Part shown: piece by piece, positions 29,242-39,125 of the stretch
Layout of the letters: every line of letters begins with the position of its first letter
How positions within the stretch are numbered: the stretch's first letter is position 1
Notes under the pieces: model-generated
Databases searched by the model: none
Told to the model about the DNA's origin: nothing
Seen by the model: only the letters and a program-made list of their open reading frames with translations
NCBI RefSeq assembly: GCF_017583065.1
Contig: NZ_JAGEVL010000001.1
Location: forward strand, 558,001 to 622,000
DNA: 64,000 nucleotides
Reading direction: 5' to 3'
From: Staphylococcus shinii
GTDB lineage: Bacteria > Bacillota > Bacilli > Staphylococcales > Staphylococcaceae
Position numbers and translations under genes: made by a program

Positions 29242-30072
29242 TTATTCAAAGAAACCAAAGCCGCCACCAAATGGATCATTACCAAAATCCAAATTGTTTT
29301 TGCTCTTAACTGTTTGTTTTTTCATTTCTTCATAATGAATCTCTTGATTTTTATTTTCTCTTAATTCAATAATATAATCAAAATCGCTCATCTTATAGTC
29401 GCTTGCTTCAACAAATAAGTCAGGGTGTTCAACTACTTTAATAGCTGGAAGACTCATAACTTCTTTCACTAATTCTTGGTGCTTCTGACTGGACTCTCTT
29501 GCTGTAACAGCACCATCAATAATATAGACATGGTCTGAATCATATTCACCTTTGATTAGTGAACTACGCACCGTTTGTTTAATAAGGGTAGAGCTAATAA
29601 ATAACCAACGTTTGTGCGCACAGACGCTACCTGCTACGATTGATTCTGTTTTACCAACTCTAGGCATTCCACGAATACCAATTAATTTATGACCTTTTTC
29701 TTTAAACAGTTCCGCCATAAAATCAACTAGTAAACCTAAGTCTTCTCTTTCAAAGCGAAATGTCTTTTTATCATCGGCATCCTGCTCTATGTATCTTCCA
29801 TGTCTTACTGCCAATCGATCTCTTAACTCTGGTTTTCTTAATTTAGTAATCGAAATATCATCTATTTCTGTCACGATATTTTCGAAACGGCTTACTTTTT
29901 CTAGACTATCAGATTTAATTAATAGACCTCTACGACCTTCATCAATACCATTGATTGTTACGATACTAATCCCCATCATGCCTAACAAACTTGATATATC
30001 ACCTAAAAGTCCTGCTCGGTTCATCGTTATCTCATACTCTAAATACCATTCTTTTTTAGTAGCAACTGTCAT
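29242..30072 (-). CDS. DUF3388 family protein (YmfK)
   Basis: A 276-aa protein. Residues about 10-80 (YEITMNRAGLLGDISSLLGMMG) look like an ACT-type domain, then a P-loop-like RGMPRVGKTES near residue 150. Its role is not known to me. It always lies in the ymf cluster between the SDR and the RodZ-like gene, in B. subtilis and staphylococci. The start has AAGGGGTG about 9 nt upstream. Confidence 0.82.
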   Translation of the reverse strand: MTVATKKEWYLEYEITMNRAGLLGDISSLLGMMGISIVTINGIDEGRRGLLIKSDSLEKVSRFENIVTEIDDISITKLRKPELRDRLAVRHGRYIEQDADDKKTFRFEREDLGLLVDFMAELFKEKGHKLIGIRGMPRVGKTESIVAGSVCAHKRWLFISSTLIKQTVRSSLIKGEYDSDHVYIIDGAVTARESSQKHQELVKEVMSLPAIKVVEHPDLFVEASDYKMSDFDYIIELRENKNQEIHYEEMKKQTVKSKNNLDFGNDPFGGGFGFFE

Positions 30073-30257
30073 GAAATAAGCACCCCTTTATTTTAAAACC
30101 ACGTATGTACAATTTATACGTAAGCATATAACTCATTTAAAACAACTTAGTCATTACATTTTTTAAACTTAAATATCCATATAAGCATTTTATTGTAATG
30201 ATATTATATCATTGAATGTTTCATAGTTGGTTTATTTTCTGTATATTATTAAAAAAT

Positions 30258-30962
30258 CTATACGTACCATCCACCATTAACTTTTTGAATTGTTCCGGTA
30301 ATGCTTCTTGCCATAGGATGACACAAATAACTACAAGTATGCGCTATCTCAATAGGGTCAATAAGTCTTTGCTGAGGCAATTCTTCAGTAATTGCCTGTA
30401 ATTCTTCGTCAGACCATACTTGAGACATGTTTCCACTAACAAACCCAGGAGTAATCGCATTTACGGTTACTGTTGTCATCGCTAATTCTTGACTCAAAGC
30501 TTTTACAAACGCAATTTGAGCCCCCTTCATTGCAGAGTAAATTGTCTCCATACTTGCACCGGTTTCTCCCCAAATAGATGATATGATAACAATGCGACCA
30601 TGACTGCTTTGTCGTAATCGGTTGGTGAAATATCTACATATTCTAATTAATTGACGCACGTGGATTTGATAACAATCATCTATTTCTTTATCAGTTACAT
30701 CTTGTAACTGACCATATAAAGCTGTTCCACTTGCGTATACCAAGCAGTCAAGATTTCTAATATAAGCAAAGTGTGATTCTAAATCTATATCTTGATTTAA
30801 ATCACATTGCAAAAACTCTACTGGCTTTCCAATAAAATCGCTTTGGAGTGTTTCAATATTCGCATTATTATAATGAACAATCACTTCAAAACCATCAGCT
30901 AATAATCGCTTCACAATTGCTTTTCCTATTGTACCGGAACCACCTATAACTAATGCTTTCAC
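30258..30962 (-). CDS. short-chain dehydrogenase/reductase (YmfI type)
   Basis: A 234-aa SDR. VIGGSGTIGKAIVKRL is the NAD(P)-binding TGxxxGxG variant, IVIISSIWGE holds the catalytic Ser and YSAMKGAQ the Tyr-x3-Lys. In B. subtilis YmfI completes the 5-aminopentanol modification of elongation factor P, which may also be its role here. The start codon is GTG at 30962, with TTGGAGATG upstream, two nt after the ymfH stop. About 185 nt of AT-rich sequence without a gene separates it from the next gene. Confidence 0.85.
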   Translation of the reverse strand: MKALVIGGSGTIGKAIVKRLLADGFEVIVHYNNANIETLQSDFIGKPVEFLQCDLNQDIDLESHFAYIRNLDCLVYASGTALYGQLQDVTDKEIDDCYQIHVRQLIRICRYFTNRLRQSSHGRIVIISSIWGETGASMETIYSAMKGAQIAFVKALSQELAMTTVTVNAITPGFVSGNMSQVWSDEELQAITEELPQQRLIDPIEIAHTCSYLCHPMARSITGTIQKVNGGWYV

Positions 30963-30964
30963 TA

Positions 30965-32257
30965 TTACTTCATCTCCAAGCGACTATCTACTACTTGTGA
31001 TAAATTCAAACATGTTTGTGCTGTTTCATTAACACTCTCTAAAGTAATACCTTCAACAATATCTAATAAGTCGAACAAACTTACTCCTTCAAAATATAAC
31101 TTTGTATATTGATTTGCAATATATTCCGGAGAGTTCAAACCTGAAATAAATTCACCAATAAATTGTTTTTTCAATAGGCTAAAAGCTTCTACATCGTCAA
31201 GTTTGCCTAAGTTGCTTTTAATTTCATCTAATAATAATGCCTTTAACTTATCGGGATATTGCGTTGCACTTGTTATAACGGAAAAACTATATGTAGATTC
31301 TAATAAAAATTGATATCCAAAAGTTTCATCAATTAATTCGTCATTGAGTAATGACTGATAAAAATCTGTTTCTTCACCAAATATCATTTCATAAAATAAA
31401 GTCATTTCTAAATCACGTTTAACAAAAGTTTCATTTGGTTCATCAGATAATGGTTCATTTTTAAAACCTAACATTAATCTTGGTGATTGTAATTTCATCG
31501 TTTCTGAAACATTTGGTGTTTTCACTGAAGTCTGCTCAATCAATGGGTCTCTTACAATTTGTGGTTGTGCTTCTTTATCACGTTGGTTCTCATGCTCATC
31601 AATAATTTTATAAATATGATTTACGTCTACATCACCAACGACAAATAATACCATATTAGAAGGATGATAAAACGTTTCATAACATAGATATAAATCGTCT
31701 TTAGTTATTTCATAAATACTTTCAATACTACCAGCAATATCAACACGTATTGGGTGTGTATCATACATAGCTCTTAAGGTATTAAACATCAATTTATAAG
31801 CAGGTTGTTCTTGGTACATTTTGATTTCTTCAGCAATTATACCTTTTTCTTTATCTACTGTTTCTTTAGTGAAGTAAGGTGTTTCGACCATAGTTAATAA
31901 GCGTTTGATATTACGCTCTATATTATCTGTTGCACTAAATAAATAGCTTGTTCTATCAAAACTAGTAAATGCATTTACCTGTGCATTGTCTTCAGCAAAT
32001 GCTGTAAATAAATCTTCTTCATCGTTATCATTTTCAAATAACTTATGCTCTAAGAAGTGAGCCACACCATCAGGAACTGTTACAAATTCATCACTACCAT
32101 GTGGCTTAAATTTATTGTCTAACGACCCAAATTGCGTTGTATAAGTCACAAAGGTTTTTTGAAACCCTTTTTTAGGAATTATGAATAATTTTAAACCATT
32201 TTTTAATTCAGCTTCAAATACTCGCTCGTCAATTTGGTCATAGTAGGTTTCATTCAT
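30965..32257 (-). CDS. ymfH: M16 family zinc peptidase-like protein (YmfH)
   Basis: 430 aa. The inverted zinc motif HxxEH is intact in VAHFLEHKLFE near residue 68, with the distal Glu region TVDKEKGIIAEEIKMYQE. M16 enzymes work as clam-shell peptidases made of two halves; here the partner half is YmfF encoded just upstream. The start codon overlaps the ymfF stop (TAATG), so the two are translated together. In Bacillus the cluster has been linked to peptide processing, but the substrate is unknown. Confidence 0.9.
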   Translation of the reverse strand: MNETYYDQIDERVFEAELKNGLKLFIIPKKGFQKTFVTYTTQFGSLDNKFKPHGSDEFVTVPDGVAHFLEHKLFENDNDEEDLFTAFAEDNAQVNAFTSFDRTSYLFSATDNIERNIKRLLTMVETPYFTKETVDKEKGIIAEEIKMYQEQPAYKLMFNTLRAMYDTHPIRVDIAGSIESIYEITKDDLYLCYETFYHPSNMVLFVVGDVDVNHIYKIIDEHENQRDKEAQPQIVRDPLIEQTSVKTPNVSETMKLQSPRLMLGFKNEPLSDEPNETFVKRDLEMTLFYEMIFGEETDFYQSLLNDELIDETFGYQFLLESTYSFSVITSATQYPDKLKALLLDEIKSNLGKLDDVEAFSLLKKQFIGEFISGLNSPEYIANQYTKLYFEGVSLFDLLDIVEGITLESVNETAQTCLNLSQVVDSRLEMK

Positions 32258-33546
32258 TAGTCATCGCCCTCTTTTGTCAAAATATAGATTGTATCTAGTG
32301 TAGTTGCTTGTGCCAACTGTTGGATTTCTAATTTACCAACATTTTGAATCCCTGAAATATAACTTTCTTCTGACATTGGTTCATCTAACAATATATTGTT
32401 ATTCATGATTTCTATAATGCTTTTAGCCCTATCATGGGACTCTTGTCTTTGTGATAAAATAACCTTTTTAGCAAGCGTTATTTTATCTTCTTCAAAATCC
32501 CCTTGTTGGAATTTCTCGAATTCTGACACAATCGTCTCTTTAGCAACTTCATATTTATCAATTGACACACCACTTAATACAAATAGAAAACCATTTTTAG
32601 CGTCTATTTGAGAATGAATGGAATATGCTAAACTTTGCTTTTCTCGTACTTCATTAAATAATACGGATGATGGATCTCCGCCAAACATTACATTAAATAC
32701 AATCATCGCAAAATACTCAGGATCTCCGTATTTAGCTGGTAATTTAAAGCCCATATTTAATTTAGCTTGATCGACGTCATCTGTCTCTACAATGACTTGA
32801 GGTTTAGCATGTGCTTGTCCTATTGGATTAGCTTGTGATAATTCAAAAGAGAATGGATTAATATTAAAATATGTTTGTATTTGAGATTTTACCTGTTGTT
32901 GATCTACATTACCTACTACATATACTGCGCAGTAGTCATTTTGCAACATAGATTGATATGTATGATATAAAGTTTCTGGCGTTATGTCAGCTATGTATTC
33001 AACTTGTCCAGTTGCTAAATGTCGGTACGGTTGTTCGCCAAACATATATTTCAATAAGTTCAAAAATGAAATTTGCGATTTGTTGTCAATCATAGCATTT
33101 AATTTTTTAGATAATAACGATTTTTCTTGAGTAACAAATGTTTCATCAAATTGATTATCTAATATTAAAGGATTGTATATCATTTCTTTAAGTAATTCTA
33201 ATCCTTTTTCAAAAAGTGGCGTTTGGTCTTTTAAATAACGTTCATTTACTAATTCTAAAGATATTGTGATAACATGTTTATCTTTAAATTTGGACACAAA
33301 ACTGTTTACATAAGCTCCGTATAAATGAGATAAATGTCGATTAAAATCCTTATCTGATGGCCATTGTTTTGTAGCACGTACTAAGAGTTTGCTTAAAATA
33401 GATCGTGCAGTCATCGTTTCGCTATCTAATGGTGCCATAAATTTTAATGTAATCGTTGTGGTTTTAAATTTTGTTGTCGGCAACACTTTAATGTGTAAAT
33501 CCTTCTGTGGTTTTTCTATTTTCAAATTGTCATGCCTCACTTCCAT
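32257..33546 (-). CDS. ymfF: M16 family partner protein without zinc motif (YmfF)
   Basis: 429 aa with the M16 fold (KFMAPLDSETMTARSILSKLLVRATKQWPS in place of the HxxEH region, and FNVMFGGDPSSVLFNEVREKQSLAYSIHS in the second half). HxxEH is missing, so it should be the non-catalytic half, while its R/Y residues near 290 complete the active site of YmfH. The start has no strong ribosome-binding site. It lies 10 nt after the GntR-type gene. Confidence 0.88.
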   Translation of the reverse strand: MEVRHDNLKIEKPQKDLHIKVLPTTKFKTTTITLKFMAPLDSETMTARSILSKLLVRATKQWPSDKDFNRHLSHLYGAYVNSFVSKFKDKHVITISLELVNERYLKDQTPLFEKGLELLKEMIYNPLILDNQFDETFVTQEKSLLSKKLNAMIDNKSQISFLNLLKYMFGEQPYRHLATGQVEYIADITPETLYHTYQSMLQNDYCAVYVVGNVDQQQVKSQIQTYFNINPFSFELSQANPIGQAHAKPQVIVETDDVDQAKLNMGFKLPAKYGDPEYFAMIVFNVMFGGDPSSVLFNEVREKQSLAYSIHSQIDAKNGFLFVLSGVSIDKYEVAKETIVSEFEKFQQGDFEEDKITLAKKVILSQRQESHDRAKSIIEIMNNNILLDEPMSEESYISGIQNVGKLEIQQLAQATTLDTIYILTKEGDD

Positions 33547-33556
33547 AAATTTATTA

Positions 33557-34270
33557 TTATAATCTGTTTTTAACCGTTTTAAATTTAACTAAACTACTTT
33601 TGAAATAATTAAATGAATATAATATCGGTTGATCATTTGTATCATAGTGGACTAATTTTAACAACATGAGCCCTTCATGTGGCGAAGCTCCTAAGATATC
33701 CGATATATGGGGCTCATAACTAATCGCTTCCATTTCAGTATCTGCGTATGAAACTTTTTTATTAGTATAGGCTTCAATTGCACCTAAAAGTGACTCATCA
33801 CTACTTTGGTATTGTGCACAAGTCAAATCATTTGCAGGCACTTTATCTAAACAATAAACGACTGGCTTTCTATCTGCAGTTCTTAAACGTTCTATAATAG
33901 TTACAGGCGCCTTATCTGCAATATTTAATCTTTTAGAATCTAAAGAGGTTGCTGGTTTTTCATCGAAACTAATATATTCTGTTCCTGGGGTATAACCTTG
34001 GTCTTTAATCATTTTACTAATGCTCACAACTTCTTCCAATGGATAATAGAATGGGTGCAGTGATTTAACACGTGCACCTTCTTCTAAATTATTGGATAAT
34101 ACTTGCTCAGTAATTAATTCATCTACTGCGTCATAAACATCATCTGTTTTTACTTTTAAAGTTCTTGCTATTGCTAAATTACTCGGAAGTGGCTCCCCAT
34201 GTTGTAAATTGCCTTCCTTAATTTGTTGAATCATCCATTCTTTTACTTTATAAACTGAAGTTAGTTCCAT
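33557..34270 (-). CDS. GntR family transcriptional regulator (UTRA domain)
   Basis: 237 aa. A GntR winged helix (VKEWMIQQIKEGNLQHGEPLPSNLAIARTL) is followed by a UTRA-type effector domain from residue 75, with TIIERLRTADRKPVVY and ALL/PILYSFNYFKSS. The effector is not evident. The ATG follows the ftsK stop after 2 nt and its ribosome-binding site lies inside the end of ftsK. The same order (ftsK, GntR, ymfF, ymfH) occurs in other staphylococci and Bacillus (YmfC). Confidence 0.9.
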   Translation of the reverse strand: MELTSVYKVKEWMIQQIKEGNLQHGEPLPSNLAIARTLKVKTDDVYDAVDELITEQVLSNNLEEGARVKSLHPFYYPLEEVVSISKMIKDQGYTPGTEYISFDEKPATSLDSKRLNIADKAPVTIIERLRTADRKPVVYCLDKVPANDLTCAQYQSSDESLLGAIEAYTNKKVSYADTEMEAISYEPHISDILGASPHEGLMLLKLVHYDTNDQPILYSFNYFKSSLVKFKTVKNRL

Positions 34271-34272
34271 AT

Positions 34273-36735
34273 TTACACCTCATCACTATCAATATCCACT
34301 AAAATTTGTCTAGGTTTACTACCCTTTTGTGGTCCAATAACTTGATTACGTTCTAAATCGTCCATTAATCTTGAAGCTCGATTATAACCAATTCTGAATT
34401 GTCTTTGTAATAAAGAAGTACTCGCTTTTTGTTGTTCTAAAACAAACAAATATGCTTCATCATAAAGCGCATCTTCACTTTTCATTTCTGATTTATCAAC
34501 TGGTGCATCTGGTTCCATTTCTTTTACATAATTAGCTTTTTGTTGTTCTACGACATAATTCACGACATCTTGTACTTCTTGGTCACTTAAAAATGCGCCT
34601 TGTACACGCGTTCTAGTAGAACCACCATTAGCTACATATAGCATGTCGCCTTTACCTAACAATTTATCAGCACCGGCGCTGTCAATAATTGTACGAGAGT
34701 CGATTTGTGAGCTTACTGCAAAAGCTATTCTTGAAGGTATATTATTTTTAATTAATCCAGTAATGACATCTACAGAAGGTCTTTGAGTTGCAATAATTAA
34801 ATGAATACCTGCCGCACGTGCCATTTGCGTAATACGTTGAATAGCGTTTTCTACTTCTTTACCAGCAACCATCATCAAGTCTGCTAACTCATCGACAATA
34901 ACAACAATGTATGGTAGTTCTGATTGTTTTTCTTCTAATTCGGCATTTTGACGTCTAATTGCTTCATTATAACCTTCTATATTCCTAGTAGAAGAATGTT
35001 GGAATAAATCGTAACGACGTTCCATTTCAGCAACGACTTTTTCTAGTGCCTGTGATGCTTTGTGAGGATTAGTCACAACTGGTATCAGTAAATGAGGAAT
35101 ACCGTTGTATATGTTCAATTCTACCATTTTTGGGTCAATTAACATAAGTTTTACCTCATGTGGTTTAGCATTAAGTAAAATACTTGTAATTATACCGTTA
35201 ATACAGACAGATTTACCACTTCCTGTAGACCCTGCAACAAGCATATGTGGCATTTTATTTAGTTCGACTGTTATAGGATCACCTGAAATATCTCTGCCTA
35301 AACCTACTTCTAATTTATTTTTAGCTGGGAATTTTTCATCTAAAACTTCTTTTAATGAAACAAGAGAAATCTTATCATTAGGGACCTCAATTCCAACAGC
35401 AGAACGGCCAGGTATCGGTGCTTCTATTCGAATGTCTTTGGCAGCAAGTGCAAGTGCAATATCATTATGCAAGTTAACAATTTTACTAACTTTAACCCCT
35501 TGTGCTGGTTGGATTTCATATTGTGTCACTGCTGGCCCTATTTTTATCTGTGTAACTCTCGCATCGACACCAAAGTTTTTAAGTGTTGTTTCCAATAGTT
35601 GTCCTTTTTTCTGAACTTCTGCTTTAGACGTAGCCTTTTGTTTCGCTGGTTGCTTAAGTAAAGTAAGAGGTGGTAAAGTATATGTTTCATTTTCTACTTC
35701 ACCTGCTTCAGAAATTGAATTAATCGCTTCACCTTGTTCGCTTTGTTCAGAATCCATATCATCTATTTGTTGGTCTAGTGATGCCTGATTTAATTTAGTG
35801 TCTGGTTGTGTTGCTTTTTGTGCGAGATGCCCTTCTTGATCAAACATTCGCTTAGTGCGTTTGCCTATAGGCTTTTCTGAATTTTGCTTGTGGCCATCTT
35901 CACTATCACTATGACCGTATATAGGGATAGATAATTGTTGCTCAGATTTTGGCCTTGGTATTTCTTTTAAATCACTAACATCTGTAACATTTTCATCTGA
36001 TTTTTGAGTTTCAGTTCTCGCTTGTTGTTCTGCCTGTTGTTCTGCTTTTTTCTCTGCTTTAACACGTGCTTTAGCTTCTTTCTTCACTTTATTCTGCTTG
36101 CGTCGTTCTTGGTAATTTTCGGAAGCATCTTTACTTTTAACTTTCACCTTTTCAAATAATAACTTAGATACGTCACGATGCTTTTGTTTTAATAACAAAA
36201 TGATACTTGAAGCGATTAGTAGTATCGTTACAATAATAATACCTACAATAGAAATCAGGGGGATAAATAGTGCTAATAGGTAATGACCTATTAAACCGCC
36301 TCCAAATACAGGAAAATTAGAATGCTCATAAGATTTATATACAAAAGATAAAACTGGTTCACGTTGGGCTTGTACTTTATGTGAAAAGTAAAAGACAATA
36401 TGACTAACTAATAGTAAGGCCAATTGTAATACAAATGCGCCAACAGTGCGCCTCGTTTTGGGCAACGCTTTATAATATGTAATAAAAACTGTACCTATTA
36501 AAATAAGAATATATGTTAAGAATCTACTTGTGCCAAATAAATAGTTGAAGAAACTATCTATCATCGTTCCAACAATACCAAGTTGAAAGATACCCAAGGT
36601 TACTATTACAAAAATGGCGATTGCCACAATATATCTTAATGGGCTATCCCCTTGTTTTTTCTTATTATTAGTTGTTTTCTTTCTTGTATTCGTAGGTTTT
36701 CTTTTTGTTGTTTGTTTCTTTTTTGTTTGTGCCAA
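34273..36735 (-). CDS. ftsK: DNA translocase FtsK/SpoIIIE
   Basis: Pumps DNA during division and chromosome segregation. About 820 aa. A Lys/Thr/Asn-rich N-terminus is followed by four membrane helices (about 35-185), a charged, repetitive linker (about 190-350), then the RecA-like motor with [15 protein letters not shown] (Walker A) and [12 protein letters not shown] (Walker B). The C-terminal gamma domain, [18 protein letters not shown], would read KOPS-like sites. I prefer the TTG start (LAQTKKK) at 36735 with AAGGTGG 5 nt upstream; a GTG at 36744 is the alternative. Confidence 0.93.
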   Translation of the reverse strand: MAQTKKKQTTKRKPTNTRKKTTNNKKKQGDSPLRYIVAIAIFVIVTLGIFQLGIVGTMIDSFFNYLFGTSRFLTYILILIGTVFITYYKALPKTRRTVGAFVLQLALLLVSHIVFYFSHKVQAQREPVLSFVYKSYEHSNFPVFGGGLIGHYLLALFIPLISIVGIIIVTILLIASSIILLLKQKHRDVSKLLFEKVKVKSKDASENYQERRKQNKVKKEAKARVKAEKKAEQQAEQQARTETQKSDENVTDVSDLKEIPRPKSEQQLSIPIYGHSDSEDGHKQNSEKPIGKRTKRMFDQEGHLAQKATQPDTKLNQASLDQQIDDMDSEQSEQGEAINSISEAGEVENETYTLPPLTLLKQPAKQKATSKAEVQKKGQLLETTLKNFGVDARVTQIKIGPAVTQYEIQPAQGVKVSKIVNLHNDIALALAAKDIRIEAPIPGRSAVGIEVPNDKISLVSLKEVLDEKFPAKNKLEVGLGRDISGDPITVELNKMPHMLVAGSTGSGKSVCINGIITSILLNAKPHEVKLMLIDPKMVELNIYNGIPHLLIPVVTNPHKASQALEKVVAEMERRYDLFQHSSTRNIEGYNEAIRRQNAELEEKQSELPYIVVIVDELADLMMVAGKEVENAIQRITQMARAAGIHLIIATQRPSVDVITGLIKNNIPSRIAFAVSSQIDSRTIIDSAGADKLLGKGDMLYVANGGSTRTRVQGAFLSDQEVQDVVNYVVEQQKANYVKEMEPDAPVDKSEMKSEDALYDEAYLFVLEQQKASTSLLQRQFRIGYNRASRLMDDLERNQVIGPQKGSKPRQILVDIDSDEV

Positions 36736-36896
36736 GTTTACCACCTTCTTCTTCGACTGTGCTCAAAATTATTTTTATATTCACCCACTACTGTAAAAAT
36801 AATTTTTTAATATTAGCAATAATAATAAATTTATTAATTGAATATATACAATTTTATGTATGCTTAAAATTTAACCCTTCCATCTATAATAACATA

Positions 36897-37021
36897 AAAG
36901 AGGTAAGACATATTACGCGTGTAGTCATTTCAAAGGGTGCGTGAATGTCATTTCACTTCAAAACATTCAATCGCAATTCACCTTACAAAATATTTACCTG
37001 AGCGCTTGTCTTAACCTCTTT
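36897..37021 (-). ncRNA. structured RNA element between rnjB and ftsK
   Basis: The outer arms AAAGAGGTTAAGACA and TGTCTTACCTCTTTT (minus strand) form about 14 bp around some 95 nt. Inside, TGAATGT/ACATTCA, TGCG/CGCA and AAGGT/ACCCTT build a second long arm. The element begins 17 nt after the rnjB stop and ends in TTTT, so it may be an oversized terminator, a 3'-derived small RNA or a leader of ftsK. I match it to no known RNA family. Confidence 0.5.
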
Positions 37022-37038
37022 GTTTAGTACAGAAATTA

Positions 37039-38712
37039 TTAAATTTCAGAAATTACTGGAATAATCATTGGACGACGTTTTGTATTTTCAAATAAAAGTT
37101 TGCTAATTTGATCACGCATATTTTGCTTAATTTCAGACCATTCAATACGTTTCTCTTGTAATCCTAATTCAACGATTTCACGGACTTTTTCTTCAGCTTC
37201 ATTTAATAAAACTTCACTTTCTCTAACATAAACGAAACCTCTAGATTGAATTTCTGGACCAGCTGCAATTCGTCTATTTTTAGGATCAAGTGTTACAACT
37301 GCGATAAAAATACCATCTTCAGCTAACAGGTGACGATCTCTTAGTACGATATTACCGACGTCGCCGACACCAATACCATCAATTAGTACATTACCCGAGT
37401 GAACTTTTTCATTTAAAATCATTTCTTCTCCATCGTAATTAACTACGTCGCCTTTTTCAACAAGGAAGATTTTTTCTGGTTGCACACCTGCTTCATTCGC
37501 TAATTTTGCGTGTGCAATCTGCATTTTAAATTCACCGTTAACCGGAATAAAATACTGAGGTTTCATAATGTTAATCATCATCTTCAATTCTTCCATACAA
37601 CCATGACTTGAAGTGTGAATCTTTTTACTATTTGGGATAATTTCTGCACCAGCACGTACTAATTCGTTAAGCGTATTTCCGACAATCACTTCCATATTAG
37701 CAGAAGCAGTAATAGCTAAAAATACAGAATCTCCTGGTTCGATATTCATTATTTTGTGTTTTTTTTGAGCCATTTGGCTTAAAGCTTCTACTGGCTCACC
37801 TTGCATACCAGTAGCAATAATAATAACTTCATTTTTAGGATAATTTTCAACTTCATTTATTGGGATTAATAAGTCTTTTGATATATCAAAGTACCCCATT
37901 TTTCTAGCAATATTAAAAGAACTTTCCAATGAACGACCTAAGAATGATACTTTTCTATTTAATCTTTGTGCAAGATTTAAAACTTGCTGAATACGGATAA
38001 AATTAGATGCGTAGCAAGACACAATCAATCTACCTTTCACTTTTGTAAAGGCGTCATACATGTGCGATTCAATCACATTTTCAGGTGTATTATATCCAGG
38101 TTTTTCTGCTTCAGTTGAATCGCTAATTAATGCAAATACACCTGCCTCACCAATTTCAGTCATTTTCTTTAAGTCTGGCGCATAATGACCTTGTAAACTT
38201 TGGTCAAATTTAAATTCACCTGTATATACAATTGCCCCATAAGAAGTATGAATGCATACACCTAAACTATCTGGAATACTGTGTGTTGTATCAAAGAATG
38301 TTACATTGACACCTTTGAAACGCATGATAGATTCATTATTAACGGTATAATATCTAACTTTTTTATTAATATTACGTGCTTTCATATTTTCTTTAATTAA
38401 AGCAATTGTAAGTTTCGATCCATAAACTGGTGCATCAACTTGTTCTAATACATAAGTAACAGCACCAATTGCGTGTTCATGTCCATGTGTTAAAAAGATC
38501 CCTTTTAATTTATCTTTGTTCTCAATAACATATTGAATATCTGGTATAACGATATCTACACCTAACATCTCATCTTCTGGGAACATTAAGCCAGCGTCAA
38601 GCATGAACATTTCGTCATCTACTTCGACGATATACATATTTTTCGCTATTTCTCCAACTCCGCCGAGTGGAATGATGCGAATATCTTTATTATTTTTCTT
38701 TATTAAACTCAA
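37039..38712 (-). CDS. rnjB: ribonuclease J2
   Basis: A beta-CASP metallo-beta-lactamase ribonuclease of 557 aa that partners RNase J1 in mRNA decay and maturation. The usual HxHxDH motif reads [10 protein letters not shown]: the Asp is replaced, as in other staphylococcal J2 proteins, so catalysis is weak and the role may be mostly structural. [39 protein letters not shown] and SSHGCMEEL follow. The start codon is TTG at 38712, with AGGAGG 7 nt upstream. Confidence 0.95.
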   Translation of the reverse strand: MSLIKKNNKDIRIIPLGGVGEIAKNMYIVEVDDEMFMLDAGLMFPEDEMLGVDIVIPDIQYVIENKDKLKGIFLTHGHEHAIGAVTYVLEQVDAPVYGSKLTIALIKENMKARNINKKVRYYTVNNESIMRFKGVNVTFFDTTHSIPDSLGVCIHTSYGAIVYTGEFKFDQSLQGHYAPDLKKMTEIGEAGVFALISDSTEAEKPGYNTPENVIESHMYDAFTKVKGRLIVSCYASNFIRIQQVLNLAQRLNRKVSFLGRSLESSFNIARKMGYFDISKDLLIPINEVENYPKNEVIIIATGMQGEPVEALSQMAQKKHKIMNIEPGDSVFLAITASANMEVIVGNTLNELVRAGAEIIPNSKKIHTSSHGCMEELKMMINIMKPQYFIPVNGEFKMQIAHAKLANEAGVQPEKIFLVEKGDVVNYDGEEMILNEKVHSGNVLIDGIGVGDVGNIVLRDRHLLAEDGIFIAVVTLDPKNRRIAAGPEIQSRGFVYVRESEVLLNEAEEKVREIVELGLQEKRIEWSEIKQNMRDQISKLLFENTKRRPMIIPVISEI

Positions 38713-39005
38713 AATGTTACCTCCTATTTAAATTCCCGTCCATATATAAACTCATAATTTATTATAAGTTAAAATAGGCTTTATGTACACTATTAAAGTA
38801 ATATCTGGTAAAGGTTAAACACTTATAAATGTAATCGTTATTACATTTTCTTAAATTATTTGTATTTGAAATCAAGCTGAAATTTCAAAATAGTCTAAAA
38901 TATTTATAGAAAATTACATATTGCATATCAATAATTTTATAGTATTTAAATTTTATGTATAATTTTATCTTTACGATATAAATAATTGACTTTTATATAA
39001 TAAAA

Positions 39006-39092
39006 AAGAAACTAGTTTATACTGATTAAGCATGCTTTTACAATAGAATTAACGGCATTCTACTATAAAAGCATAAACCAATGACTAGCCTC
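39006..39092 (-). terminator. long-hairpin terminator after pnpA
   Basis: ATGCTTTTATAGTAGAAT pairs with ATTCTATTGTAAAAGCAT, with outer GGCTAGT/AACTAGTT pairing. On the minus strand TTTCTTTTTT follows. The rest of 38713-39005 is extremely AT-rich with no gene; it should carry the rnjB promoter. Confidence 0.85.
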
Positions 39093-39125
39093 TAATTAAA
39101 AATTCAATGTATTAAGATTTTGATT

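Noticed and set aside
35105..35614. 169-codon plus-strand open frame inside ftsK
   Set aside because: It mirrors the coding frame of the ftsK motor domain, lacks a ribosome-binding site and reads as Ser/Ile/Leu-rich antisense.
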